Shown here: positions 37,875-50,632 of the stretch, one piece after another | Layout of the letters: each line of letters begins with the position of its first letter | Position numbering within the stretch: the stretch's first letter is position 1 | Origin: Sipunculus nudus | Lineage: Eukaryota; Annelida; Sipuncula; Golfingiida; Sipunculidae | Direction: 5' to 3' | DNA length: 64,000 bases | Assembly (NCBI GenBank): GCA_026874595.1 | Contig: CM049310.1 | Location: forward strand, 87,981,056-88,045,055 | Notes under the pieces: model-generated | Databases searched by the model: none | What the model was told of the DNA's origin: nothing | Seen by the model: only the letters and a program-made list of their open reading frames with translations | Made by a program: the position numbers and the translations under genes

Positions 37875-39560
37875 CAATGCACACGATATATAAGAAGGGA
37901 TTGCTCGGGTTAAACATTCGTCGGATGTATATACACAATTCAAGTCTTCTTCACTCGTGCATAAGTTATTCCGACAATAAATTAGTATGCATGACCTTCT
38001 TGCATTCAAACGCCTACATGCCCACACAAAGCTGTTTACATATTAATGGGCTGGTGTTTCATGAAATGTTCGCCCTTGTGCATTGTTTATGACCCCCCTC
38101 GTTGTGTGAGGACGTATATATCAGCATGAAACAATTTATATATGTTTTATTAAATTTTGTACATAATGTATATATCAGTCATCGAGCATTGTATACACAT
38201 ATACATTCTTATAATGTATGCGTTAATTAATGATCGCATTATTTAAGTAAAAAATTAAGTATATGTACTTGAGAAATGAATGTGCTTTGTATGTTAAGAT
38301 CAATATATATATATAGTTCTGAACACATGCAGTATACATGTTTTAAATATTACTTGCCGACTATATTTACTATATATATACAGCTACTGAATGGATGATG
38401 TCATGTAAACACTCTAAAAAATAAAACCATGCATGCAGCGCATGCAACACATGAATCGTAATTTCATTATACGGATATTGAAACTGCATTAATCTTTTAA
38501 AGTCATTTTGCCTATAAAACCCATGTATGCATATATTTATAACCCATTTTTATATATTTATATACTTATATAGAGCTTATATATATGCCAAATTAAACTG
38601 TTCATATCATATAGACACTAAAACTTTACGCTTCGTGTATATAACCCTGAACGTTCGTCTGTATATACCCTTACAACTTCCCGTAGGACTATAATTGATG
38701 TTGTTATATATAGCATTTAGTTCCTCCACGCAATATTAAACCATGAGACTACAATTCAATATTAAACAAAATATTTATTTTTCATGACATATTCCATGTA
38801 TACATGCATGCATACACGAAAGTGTACAAATACATATACATGCACAGCATATACAGATATACATGAGCATTTATCGTTGCTGATAAATGCACCTTGTAAC
38901 ATATAAACACACATTTTTACACATACATTATAATGAAACACTGGATTAATATAGAAACTTATTATTCAAACAAGTTTTATATGTACTGCATTAAAACTTG
39001 AAGAAGATTTTAATAGATTCATACACAAACAAAATGTTTTGTTCACATGCAAATTCATATATATATATATTTACAGATATACCTAACATGTGTAAGAACA
39101 TGCCATCATCCATGATATTGAAATATAAGCACTGATTTCAATATTAAAAGTATCAGTTAGAATATCAAAGAATTCATCTCTGTCTGCAGCAGTGTTTGTA
39201 ACATTCATGTACCGCATGCATGCATGACTGAAAATTTCTTCTATCATAAATCCACAAAAGGGACAAAGAATCACAATATCTTTAAAAAATATTATAAAGT
39301 TACTTCAATAAATTATTATTATTGTTGACATCTGAGACTAACATGCTTTGCTGTTTTGATGGATAGGAGTGATTTTATAAAACCATTTCATAAATACATA
39401 AAATCAAATTCAGTAATTACTGTATACGAAAATTTAGGAAATATTTTCGCAGGAACATTTATGTATATATAGAATAATGTTTATCAGGAAAATTTGTAAT
39501 GTTGATCCTGCTGAAAAAAAAAATGATTTCCCGATAAAGAAACTTCGAGCTGCATGTACA
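37321..39560. repeat. AT-rich intergenic with (TA)n at 37805-37873
   Basis: Apart from the microsatellite and shorter TATA patches, nothing was recognised. Frames here are driven by AT codons. Confidence 0.7.
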
Positions 39561-40460
39561 GCATACATGCTGCGAATCAAGAGTCGGTCACAGGTGACAA
39601 AATAATAATCACTTCCTTATCACAGCACTCAATTCATTTATCAATTTAAGAGGTTAAGTGTTGATCAGAACTGGAGGGCAAGCACCTGTTCACTAAAGTT
39701 ACGTAACACGCAGTACAAATATTTATACACAAGTTTCTGTGGGTGTTACGGCATATTATGTCGCATGTATTTTACCCCTGCCGATCTGTAAGTAGCCAGG
39801 ATTGACGGCCGCGGAGTTATCCTCAGCAGGACACCCTTGGCCGGGGTATTTGTTTTCCCGGTTCTTCCTTCACACAATATTTGGCTTCGGTCGGCCCTGT
39901 ATTACGGGGAAGCATGTGGAAACGGTCGCGCGCCTGCTCATGACGCAGAGTAAAAACAGAAATCATGTCACGCTGTTTGTTTAGTCGGGTTGGCATCTTA
40001 CAGCGAAAATCAGGGTGGCATATGCAGTGCTAGGCAACTCTTTTTGTCCTTGATGGAGCTCAGAATTTATACAGATGTTTCAAACCATCCAGCTCGATAC
40101 CCCCGGTCCGCGCTCCGTTCTCCGCGTGAGACGACAATTTTTGTTTTCCCTGCAACCCCCGGTTTGCATTACCGCACTGACACAACTGAATACAGGGCTA
40201 GCAGCATTCCATTTTAATCAAGCCCCGATACCTAAACATCCTGCGAAGTATGGTAGAACGTGGCCGGTGTTGCTGTTGGGGTTGTGACTTTCACCTGCCA
40301 AGTGCTATGGCACGCTGGGGTATTTATCTTGCCCCTTTTTATCAAACGAAACAGTAACAGACCCTTGTTTTTCCTGGCCTGACAGGCCATACCATCGCAA
40401 GAGGGGGTTGTACTTTGAACAAGTGTAAGTCGTAACACGGGAGGTCCCTCCTATGCTATA
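39561..40460. promoter_or_regulatory. Candidate regulatory island
   Basis: About 900 bp of balanced composition hold overlapping frames on both strands (39990-40217, 40075-40287, 40232-40438). None has a domain or matching splice sites. Confidence 0.25.
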
Positions 40461-41389
40461 GATAGATAATCAGCAACCTCTTTTATAGTTATCTATGGGA
40501 AGCACTTAGCAGATTATTCAATTTTGACATCGGATTAAGTATTAAATCATTTTTTTTAACAATCCCATGACAGCCAAGCCCTGACAGCGATTAAGCATAT
40601 ATGCAATTGATAAAATAAGCATGCATTACAATGAAAAAGCTTGTTTCACGTAAAGACTAACAATCATAAATGTGTTTTTTAAACCAAGGCTTTCTTATAG
40701 GCATGTACTTATATTTAGGTACATTGTATTTATTTGCCTGTACAGAATAAGGGCTGTTTAAGGAATTACATCATATTTTTATAAGAAATAAAAAAAAAGC
40801 ATATAGAGTTAGGTATACCACGGTCTTGGCCATAGTTTAAAGAGTGAGATTAACAGCGTCATGAACAATGTGATGGCTTACAACTGAATTTTAGGTAGAG
40901 TAGTTATAATGTTTTCAAAAAGAGTGCATGGCTTGAAAAAAAGCGTCAGTAAATAAAAACCCCTAACTACTCATTTACTTAAAATATAACATCATTACAC
41001 CAGCACTGGCATGCTGACCTACATGAGTTGCATTCTCATATTTCCAATATATATTCAAATGTGCCATATATAATTCCTTCATTAATAATAAAAACTGGAT
41101 TGCAGGATAAGTTGTACTTCTTAATATTCTCAACTGTCATGCACATTTTAATAGTTATAACCTGTAACGATATTCTATATATATATTTGATAGGTATAAA
41201 TATACAGACATATCGAATGTTTTGACACAATCTTAGATATACTGGCGATAACACACATGCATAATGACAAGAATTTCAGACAAACAATTTCTGATGAAAT
41301 GCAGGGTAAAGCACACGGTAAACCACAAATGAAACGTTTAAGGATACTATATATATATATTATTCCCTGCATGCATATTCTCGGAAAGT
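40461..41389. other. AT-rich intergenic
   Basis: Nothing recognised. Confidence 0.4.
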
Positions 41390-41740
41390 TGAAGAAATCT
41401 TAAGCTGGACTTTTGGAACTTTATATTTGTGACGTCAGCAGTATTCGGAGCAGAATACCTTGTGTCATTACTTGCAGCAGATGGTCCTGCCTGACATGTT
41501 CTGTCACCATAACCTATACCTCCGCTACTGTGGCAACCAGACAAAATGTATATACAATAACTGTCCACTGACCCCGCGGCCAACAGCCACCTAGCTGGGT
41601 AACTCGCACCTTTCCAAGACCACGGGGGCGCACCTGTCGGGTGTAATTAGCTAAATTATCGGCCCGCGCTCACGATACATATTGTCGCCGGCCTTCACCA
41701 TTACAGAGTCCTCCTCTGTCTTAACAAAAACATCTTGGTA
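41390..41740. promoter_or_regulatory. Candidate regulatory island with a full CRE
   Basis: It contains a perfect TGACGTCA at 41430-41437 in a GC-richer block. No coding frame with a domain was seen. Confidence 0.3.
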
Positions 41741-41829
41741 GGTTTAGGTGTCGTGACACGGGTCAAACAACTATCTGTACACATATTGCTTACTCACAGG
41801 GAATCAGACATATACCTTATATCGACTTA

Positions 41830-41878
<49 letters not shown>

Positions 41879-42042
41879 GCAGATAAATATACAGTTTATT
41901 CCAACTTATCTTCACACTTACGCTCTGTCTGTCTATATGTCAGTCTCTCTTTCTGCCTGTCTATTTGTATACGTCTTTCTTTTAATCTATCCCTCTATCA
42001 ATATATCTGTTCGTCTGTCTGTCTATTTGATCGGTGTCTATA

Positions 42043-42109
<67 letters not shown>

Positions 42110-42470
42110 GCTTACTTTATGCACCTGACGTACAGGTGAATAATCGATATTCAAATTAACATCAAAACGAGGGTGACAAAACTATAGGATTATTATTCAT
42201 ATTGAAACAAACTATTTGTTGTGAGGCCTACTTCTCTTATACTGATTCTATATAAAGTTTTTTTTAGTGTTAAAATCCGTGAGCACGCATTCAAAGAAAA
42301 TACTGGATTTATTTCATGTCACATATTCCCAATTGAAATAACGATCATATCATGTGATTATAACTTTAAAAAATAATATATAAATTATTTTTCGTTGATC
42401 TCTTATAAAAATGATCGCGTATAAGGTTTCGTTTTTATCTTACACATGAGGTACAGAAGTAACAGAACTG
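41741..42470. repeat. Microsatellites: (TC)n(AC)n 41833-41878 and (TA)n 42046-42107
   Basis: The long + frame across this stretch is made by the simple repeats and TC-rich variants between them. The remainder is AT-rich. Confidence 0.85.
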
Positions 42471-43260
42471 AGACAGATCCATGCAGGGACCCGGAGTGCT
42501 ACAAGCATGAAATACTTAAGTTTTTCTCGTCCTAATATAGAGGCCATTAAATACAGTTCAAGTAACCAAAGGCAAAGCGTCCGTGTTATTCGTTTCTTTA
42601 AGTGTTTTAGAGTTGAGGGGTATAGGGGTTTATACGATATAAATGTGTTTATACTTGTCGGATCTCCAGTTGTCACGAGGGCTCCGTGCGGACCCACCAG
42701 CGGTTGTTATAATGACCAGATGTCATGACACTGTCCTTGCATAAACCATTAGTCCTGTCGCCAATTCAGCGAAAAGAAATGTATATACCCTTCAAATTTC
42801 TTGACGTGGCCCCATGCCGCGGCGAGATACGAATAGGGCCCGCTTATAGAGGTGAACTCGCACTGGTGCTTGGGTGAGGAGCGACCCCGCCCCCTTCATT
42901 ACCAAGCTAAACGCTTCGTCCATGCGTGAAACAACATGGGCTCCCCGACCTTGTGGGCGACTGACAGTTATAAACCGTATTATCGCTGCGCTGTTGGAGG
43001 TCCACGGCTCTACCTGAACCAACGGGAGGTCACGTGACCATCTCACTATATATTGTGGCGTAAGTCTTGAATGGGAACAGATGAACTTGTTCACAAACTA
43101 TCGTAAGTGTCTGAATGGAATGTTCAACGTGACTTTTCAATAACTCGGCAAAAAGTTTAGACTCACTCGGCACGGCCTTTACAACGTTGTGACGCCGCAT
43201 CGAAGATGTCTCGTAAACGCTAGCATCACTTGGATTATCTGATTGGTCTCCTACCAATGA
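42471..43260. promoter_or_regulatory. Candidate regulatory island
   Basis: Balanced, GC-richer sequence contains the perfect 12-bp palindrome GGTCACGTGACC near 43029-43040. Frames on the minus strand (42792-43094, 43030-43257) have no domain. Confidence 0.25.
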
Positions 43261-43428
43261 TATTGACTACTTGTGTGTGACGATTCGTAACTTAATATTC
43301 ACCAGTGGAATACATGTACCACTCCTTTGGCAAAAGACTGTCACGTGTATACATAGCTTGATTGCTAAGTTAAACTGGAATTCACCTGTATCACCAATGT
43401 GTGTAAGTACATTTTTAATAATTCTTTT

Positions 43429-43444
43429 AAATTTAACAGTTTTA

Positions 43445-43494
<50 letters not shown>

Positions 43495-43509
43495 TAAAAC
43501 TGTAAATTT
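43429..43509. repeat. Perfect-arm palindrome around (TA)n
   Basis: The left arm (43429-43447) and right arm (43492-43509) are inverted copies differing by one base, ending CAGTTTTAGAA, and enclose about 44 bp of (TA)n. The whole could fold on itself. It may be a tiny MITE or a slippage-derived palindrome. Confidence 0.7.
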
Positions 43510-43537
43510 TATTATTATATATATAGTATAATTATTA

Positions 43538-43539
<2 letters not shown>

Positions 43540-43631
<92 letters not shown>

Positions 43632-43670
43632 GGGGGGGGGGGGGATCAGTGAAAGAGAGAGAGAGAGAGC
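43540..43670. repeat. Compound (TA)n(GA)n microsatellite and G-run
   Basis: (TA)n runs to about 43597, (GA)n follows to about 43629, then a G-run at 43633-43644 and a second short GA tract near 43655. The 164-codon minus-strand frame over it is an artefact. Confidence 0.9.
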
Positions 43671-44850
43671 TGGTGATGTCATCAGTAGGTTCCATAGATA
43701 CTATCTGTACATATATTCTTTTTATATCATTACGCATTAAGATGAAAAATAAGGACGCCAAACTTCCAGCAATACAGTAATTGTAATTATCTTGATTATT
43801 TTTTCATGTGTGTTCGGTAATTCTGCATGCTACCTGCCGATATATGTTGCTAGTTTATGTATATAATCTCTCTGCGACAATTTAAACATAATTGAATACA
43901 TATAATTATTAAATACACATATCAATGAAGTGCACGCTGAGCTATACGCAGAAATATTACTTTTTCCTAATATAAAATATTACCATGTTCTTTATGCTAT
44001 AGTCCTGTCGGGTTTCTGTCAATTTAATGATTATTAATGTTAGATATTACAGCCATGCTTGAAAACCAAACTGCATGTAATCATCAGGTATATTATATTT
44101 CAGGTTTCATACACACATATACATGTTTATTGAAAAATAGTTGTGTAAATCAAGATTAATAGGTAGATACATGTGTTTGTATATGCACGAGTTTATTTTA
44201 ACCTATAGGCATAACATTATAAGGTAAGCGCAACATTTATCAGGTTTAATATCAGACTCTCTCTCTCTCTCTCTCTCTAAATATATATATATATTAACCT
44301 TTAGCGGCTATTGCCTGTTAATAACGTTATATATAAAATAATTCTGGAAATCTGTAACCAACATTAAGAAATGTGATAACAGTAAATAGAGTACGGACGT
44401 ACCCACACGAAAGCAGTCAATTCTGTCCTAATCATTACGTTAAACCAGCGGTCAGATCCTTGGCATTAAGACTGCGTGCTTCATTTATGACCCAGGCGTG
44501 CATGGCGATAACTCAAAGAGATCCTCATGCATACATGATGATCTAATGACTGAAATATTGTTCTTCACATCTTAATGACAGATATATGTATATTGTGCAT
44601 GTAGTATGGTGGTAAAGTTTATGATGAGGACAAATACACACACATCTATACGTACACATATTTAAGTATATATACATGTAAATGAATGTATATATATATA
44701 TATAAATATTGATATAGAGATGTGTGTGGATATGCGCATGTGTAATAATTACAATTGAATCTGTAGAGATGGTAATACAAAGTAAATAGTTGTCACAGCT
44801 AAATATATATTAACCTTTTCCTGGTATTAGATTTGCAAGAATTTACATAT
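43671..44850. other. AT-rich intergenic
   Basis: A short (TC)n tract lies at 44259-44278 and (TA)n patches near 44281 and 44690. No gene seen. Confidence 0.5.
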
Positions 44851-45610
44851 TAGATGCGCACCGTCACTTTGAGAGACAGGAGTAGTATGAGGAAGAAGTG
44901 ACGAGTAAGGCCATGGTTAGTGAACATTTTGTTATCGCCGACGGGTGCTGTTTTGATCATATTCGGTTCCGTTTTACTCAGTTTGAAGATTACCCCTAAG
45001 ACATACAGGTGCTATACACACGAGACAAGGTGTCTTTGTAAATGAAGGTAGCGTGCACACGGAACAGCCTGTCCACCAGAACAGAGCTGGAGGCTGAGGG
45101 TGGCTACAAAGGAACGCTCGTACGTTTGATGCCATTGACCCGAGGGCTCTGACAAACAGGTTTGCTCTGGAGGCGACCATGGCAGCCACCTGCGAGGGGT
45201 AGGCTGCCCAGGCACGGGTCAGCTAGAACAAACGGTTATTACATGTGCATGGCACACGACCAGTCTAGAAACTGGATTTGCATCCGCTCTTATTGCTGCA
45301 TGCAACAGACTGACCACATGAAATGCCGCTCTGGCTGATCTGGGTCACGTGATGCCCTGTGATCGCTGACTGATGAGCTCTTGTCCCTGCCATTGATGAG
45401 AGGCAGCAGGCAATGCTTGGACACTGGTCACGTAATGGAAAGCATGGCCAGACGACCACCTGCTTGTGAGGAAATGGATTCTGATAAATAGTCAATAATA
45501 TTGAAGTCCGATCCTTTGGAAATAAGATGTATATACATCTGGCGTGATTATCAATATTGTCCATACTTAAAATCTCTATATCTTTCCTCTGAAACTGTGC
45601 CACTTTACAA
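44851..45610. promoter_or_regulatory. Candidate proximal enhancer island, octamer and E-box sites
   Basis: Balanced composition about 2.3-3 kb upstream of the first Lhx2/9 exon. It holds ATTTGCAT (45276-45283, POU octamer) and TCACGTGA (45345-45352, E-box). The minus-strand frames here lack any domain. Confidence 0.3.
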
Positions 45611-46210
45611 GGTTTACAAAATGTAAGAAAATCGTTTTCATACAGCCCTGGCTAAATACATTGAAACCAAAATGGCCACACAGTCTCAGAGAAGGTTTTG
45701 ACCACCACACTTTTTTCTATTCGCCAAAGATTGATAAAACATCAGAACAAAATTGTCCAGTTTAACTGAGATTATGGCAAGCATATATGTAACAAAATGG
45801 CTGGTAGGTCCCATTTTCGATTTCTGGAGGAATATAAAATTCGATTGCACATGAGATAAGATAGACACATCCTCTCACAGAGACCAAGGTATTACAATTA
45901 TATCGCAGCAACGGCTTGAATGGTTCTTGAGATAAGGTGCGCGAAAGGAATTCCATGTCGGCCATGTAAGATTAATAAGACATATGAAATTCAAAAGCAC
46001 ACTTCCTCCTGCAGGAAAAAACTCAAACAATGGAAATTTTAAGGTCACTTGGTCAACTACCAAAAAGAGACAGGCAAACCACTGGCTGCTTTGGTTTGTG
46101 TCACACTGCACAAAATCGGACTCACAAGGGTTTATGGGTACTGAAATGCAATTCTCACATGCTGGGATAACTTGACCAAGAGTAACCAATTTTCAACAAC
46201 GAACCCTCTT
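45611..46210. repeat. Probable decayed dispersed repeat
   Basis: The style ('aaaatggccacacagt', 'aaatggctggtaggtccc', 'tcttgagataaggtgcg', 'aaggtcacttggtcaac') resembles transcribed-repeat remnants, and the frames (for example 45875-46189 minus) show no domain. No second copy was found in the window, so the call is weak. Confidence 0.25.
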
Positions 46211-47560
46211 CACATGTTATAACTACAAATATTATATCAATATTGCCCCCAAACATTAAAAAGAACACTGCATGATTTATTTATAATGTATAACTATAGC
46301 CTCTTCATTTGAAAGAGATATGGTAAATTAGATAAAGAACTTACTTGGATTAAAAAAACAATTCTTATTAAAACTTTGAGTGTATTTTGTTATATAATGG
46401 TCCTATATATTTTTTTCAGAGTGTTGTTACTATAAGAACAATAAAACTAACAGTTTTCTAATTACCGTGATCTTCTATTTAATAAAGCAATTCGTAATTG
46501 AAACTGTAAATTAACAAACTTGGACTAAATTAAACTATAAGGGGAACAAAGAATGAATCAGACCTTCTGATTTCATGAATACAGTATCTATAAATTGCCG
46601 TGTTACGGTTAAATTGGGCATAGGTAATCAGGTTTAATAGGAGGGCTTCGCTAGATAGGTTCTGTCAAGGGATGGTTGTTCTTGGGAAACCTGAACCCGA
46701 CTTGACACGACGGGATTTTAATCACAGCGGTCGTGGTCTGGATCTCTTAGCATGTCTCTGTTTAATTATTTTATGTTACACAATATTATCTCATATGTAC
46801 TATCTTACTTTTTAATGTGGCAGGAAAATAAAAATGGTATGTAATAGTAGCGTTTTGGAGTCTGAGGAGGAATAAAATGTATGCTTTAGATAGGACCTTC
46901 TGCGATTATTTCTGTTAAGTCATTTTGTATATATCCATTGCGTGACACAGGACAACCATTTAGGTCATTAATTGAGGAACGGTTAAAGACGGGTTACATT
47001 ACATATGGGCCTAATCCCCATGTATTGTTTAAATTTAGTGTGAACTTAATGCGGGCCAAACCTGATATAGTGGTCTTCAAAGCACTGTGCACGGCGGTGG
47101 CACTTTTATAGGGAATAACTGAAGACACAATGTCTAATGTTATTGTCTTAACACATGAGTAGAGCGATATTCTAATTTTGGCCTTTTGCCTCTGGTACAG
47201 TATTTCCAGATAAAACTGGAGAAAAAAGGGACCTCCTACAAGGGGCTTTATTTTATGTTTCCCGGGACACAAAGCGACGTCTTGGGGCATATGACCTGGA
47301 AAACGTTGATAAGTGCTGGAGACGTATGAATCACGGTTGCATGCGAGACCGATATGATAATTTAAGACCGCGCTCTCGCGCCGCGCGCTCACATGCATTA
47401 GCGCGTGCTGGCGTGTCACGCGCATGGCTTGGGGTGCAAATTTACTGGATGACAAATTTATCTTTATTCTGGCAGCGTTCTTGATTTTCGGGTTTCACTT
47501 GCGTCGTTGCTTCTCCGTCCTTTCAGCCCCTTGGCAACTCACGTCGGCGCGTCTAGCTCT
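46211..47560. promoter_or_regulatory. Proximal upstream region of Lhx2/9
   Basis: AT-rich to 46560, then GC-richer to the gene. A 153-codon minus-strand frame (46994-47455) has no recognisable domain and no splice support, so it is not called. Words such as 'gcgctctcgcgccgcgcgct' (about 47370) form a small CpG-rich patch. It is probably a promoter-proximal regulatory region. Confidence 0.3.
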
Positions 47561-47570
47561 GCCGGAAGCC

Positions 47571-47606
47571 TTTTTATACAGCTTCCATTGATCTCGCTCC
47601 AGCACT
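47571..47606 (+). promoter_or_regulatory. Candidate core promoter (TATA box and initiator)
   Basis: TTTTTATA at 47571-47578 lies about 29 bp before 'ctccagcac', whose central A (47601) could be the start of transcription. The spacing fits a TATA-type promoter. The resulting leader would contain short upstream frames at about 47615-47689 and 47767. No transcript data support this. Confidence 0.25.
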
Positions 47607-47762
47607 ACAGTGCGGGGATGCAGCTTCCATCTCCAGTGGTGACATCACGGAGTTCCGATCCTCGGGTCGCGGGGTCACACCGACACTGACTCGCTATGCC
47701 TCTCCTGTAGTGGCCGATGCTGAAAGCTCTTTGGCTCACAAGAGCAAGTGGGAGCCTTGGAC

Positions 47763-47774
47763 CAACATGGCGGC
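47763..47774 (+). promoter_or_regulatory. YY1/TISU-type element
   Basis: CAACATGGCGGC matches the SAASATGGCGGC consensus, which in vertebrates serves both as a YY1 promoter site and as a translation start for short leaders. The ATG (47767) opens a six-codon reading, then GTA TAG. If GCC (47782-47784) were joined by splicing to the acceptor at 47850, the reading stays in frame with Lhx2/9. The donor 'gtatag' is weak and the intron would be only 65 bp. Confidence 0.35.
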
Positions 47775-47849
47775 GTTCTTAGCCGTATAGAGTTGAGTTT
47801 AGGTTTCAAGTGATGGTTGGGGTGCAGATTTCTGTCTTTTTGGTTGCAG

Positions 47850-48055
47850 ACAATGCCGGTTAGTGACAGCGAAGAGCAGTTTGCCATCTGCGCGGCATGT
47901 GGAGATCGCATAGTTGATCGATATTACCTACTGGCCGTCGAGCGCCCGTGGCATGCGCACTGCTTACGATGTGTGGACTGTCAACAAAGCCTCGACTCGC
48001 AAGGAACATGCTTCGCCAAAGATGGAAGCATCTACTGCAAAGAAGACTACTACCG
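47850..48055 (+). CDS. Lhx2/9: Lhx2/9 coding exon 1 (LIM1)
   Basis: The exon encodes residues 1-67 and two bases of codon 68. It is preceded by an excellent polypyrimidine tract and cag acceptor ending at 47849, so this is probably not the first exon. In-frame ACA precedes the ATG at 47853, which would read T-M-P; vertebrate LHX2 also has T-M-P at this point. ATG 47853 is the start if the upstream exon is non-coding. The donor is CCG|gtaggt at 48056. The full LIM1 zinc set is intact, with CFAKDGSIYCKEDYYR closing the domain. Confidence 0.9.
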
Positions 48056-48839
48056 GTAGGTACCTCAGCATCCGCAGCAACATCTCATCCTAAACCTCCT
48101 TTCCATCATCTATACATTTACACCACGGTATTGACAGTTTCCGTATACAGAATACAGTCTTAGTGTCTGAGTGCGGTTCCCATTGTAAACAATAGACAAT
48201 GGAGACTGACGGACAATAGAAAAATCGGTATCAGGCATGGACACTCGGAAATCCATCCTTCCTAATCCTCCCACATGCACTCTTTTTGTCTATATACCTC
48301 TGTCGTCTATAATTGTTTGTCTTTTTGCCTATATACATATTGTCTAATATTCCATAAGTCATAACATATATAACTGTTACTGTATCAATGGATAAACCAA
48401 TTCCAACAACCTTTATAACAAGAAGAAATATATCAAACTTGATGAGGAAGTAGAATTTCCATTTTCTCCCAATATGACATTGAGCGGTAACTTACCCCTG
48501 GCTTTATATGTCTGAGAGTACTACACTGAAACCAGACTGACTTGAAGACTTTGAGTACAGTATGATACCTTAAGATATTCCGCTCCCCGGGGCAGTCCCT
48601 CAATGTAACCAACGACAGACAACTACTTTATGACATTGGATTCCGTGAATCTGACATGACACATAGACAAACAGTTCCCACACATACTTTAAAAAAAGAT
48701 GTTTAGTTAAACTGGGAAACATGGGTCAAGGTTCAGGTCACAAAGGTCACTTCCCTATAGAGACTGAAATCTTACCTAGCAACGAAGTTCTGTCAACATG
48801 ATCATATACATGTATTTCTTATCTCTCTCTCTCTCCTTC

Positions 48840-48910
<71 letters not shown>

Positions 48911-49219
48911 ACATTCTTAAATTTGCGGGTGTTGGCCAAAATCAGTCAATAAACGTTTCAATCAATTAAATTATGTAAATAACATAAAACTGTTGTTTAA
49001 TTTTCTGCTATACCGCTGTAGCCTTCGTCACAGCGAATGACGAAACCACATAGTTTGTTTATTATTTTCATTGTCTCATTCACTCTGACGAAGGCTACAG
49101 AGGTAACAGAAAAATAAGCAACAGTTTTTATGTTATCTACATGTGATAATGTATTTGAAATGTGATTATGTGATGGATTGCAATGTTTACGTTGATGTCT
49201 CCCTTCTGTTTATGTTCAA

Positions 49220-49262
<43 letters not shown>

Positions 49263-50316
49263 CATAGTAAATACTACATGTAAGCATATTCGGTCTGCAG
49301 TATGAATAAATTAATAAATTATAATGAATGATTAAACAGAACTTAATTTCCATATCTCCTGATCTCCTGCAAGTATTAATTTATAAGTACAACATAAAAT
49401 CTCCAATAAAATTTATGATCGTGTATAATAAATCTGTATGTGTGATATAAATGCATGCGTTGTAAACAAAATACCAATTCGTTAGTCATATTTATTATAC
49501 AGAGACATAATCCCAAGAGTAAATAAAGATAATATAAAAGCACAACATATACACATCTTTAAAGCTAAAAAAAGTTATTGTTTTAAAATTGGAAAATACG
49601 AAGGTATTCAATGTAATCATATCTAATTATCATGGTTACGATGACATTGGGAGAGTAATTGATAACGATAACAATTACTTTACTCTAAAAAATGGAATCG
49701 ATTACGATTACGAATGCTAAATAATTATTATATATACATTTAATGGATAAAAGCGCTCCACAACAGCACAAGCTTTACCTTGTAATACGAGTATATAAGT
49801 AATGCAGGCAAACAGAAGTATATAAAGGGGGCGTGGCTACAATAATACACCTGACGTATACGTTATATCAATAAACAGCTATAGATGGGACCGCCCCATA
49901 TTTCCACATGTTTGGCTGCGAACAGAGTATGCTTGATTCAATAATTCCCCGTTTCTCAGCTCCTATGCTTCACAAGAGTCGCGACGACCCGTAAACTGTT
50001 TAATTTTCTGCCTTGAAGAACATATTGTAAAGCCCACAAACTTGTCGCTTCACATGTCGGCCCCGCTTCCCTCGTCCGACAGTAGATAGGATGGAATCAG
50101 GGACTCTTTAGGACTACCCAGCTGTTCGCCGATCTAACAGGCATGAATGATTAGTATTGTTTAGGACGGAGGGAGGAAAATGCACACTTTGGAAAATAAT
50201 ATGTATTGAGTATATAGGTTAAAAGCAAAAAATACGTGCATGGCTTTGACATGTTTTGAAGTCTACATGCATACATGTCAGAATTGACTCAGAAATCCTC
50301 GTGCATCTCCCTTTCT

Positions 50317-50354
<38 letters not shown>

Positions 50355-50598
50355 GATTCTCTATCTCTCTCTCTGTCTCTCTCTGTCTCTCTCTGTCTCT
50401 TTCTCTCCCCTCTCTCTCTTTTATGCCTCTCTGTCTGTCTGTCTCTCTCTGTCTCTGTCTCTCTCTCTCTCTTTTCAGCCTCTGTCTCTTTCTATGTCTC
50501 TCTCTCTGTCTCTGTCTGTCTGTCTCTCTTTTCAGCCTCTCTCTTTCTCTCTCTCTCTTTTCAGCCTCTCTCTCTCTCTCTCTCTCTCTCTCCCCCTA

Positions 50599-50632
<34 letters not shown>

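Noticed and set aside
43267-43761. 164-codon minus-strand frame
   Set aside because: It reads through (TA)n and (GA)n tracts; most of the product is IYIY and LSLS.
46994-47455. 153-codon minus-strand frame near the Lhx2/9 promoter
   Set aside because: No domain, no splice sites and no recognised relative; likely chance frame in a moderately GC-rich block.
49084-49110. Active hammerhead in the intron 1 inverted repeat
   Set aside because: The stem II and GAAA region ('ggtaacagaaaa') no longer pairs; only ancestry is suggested.
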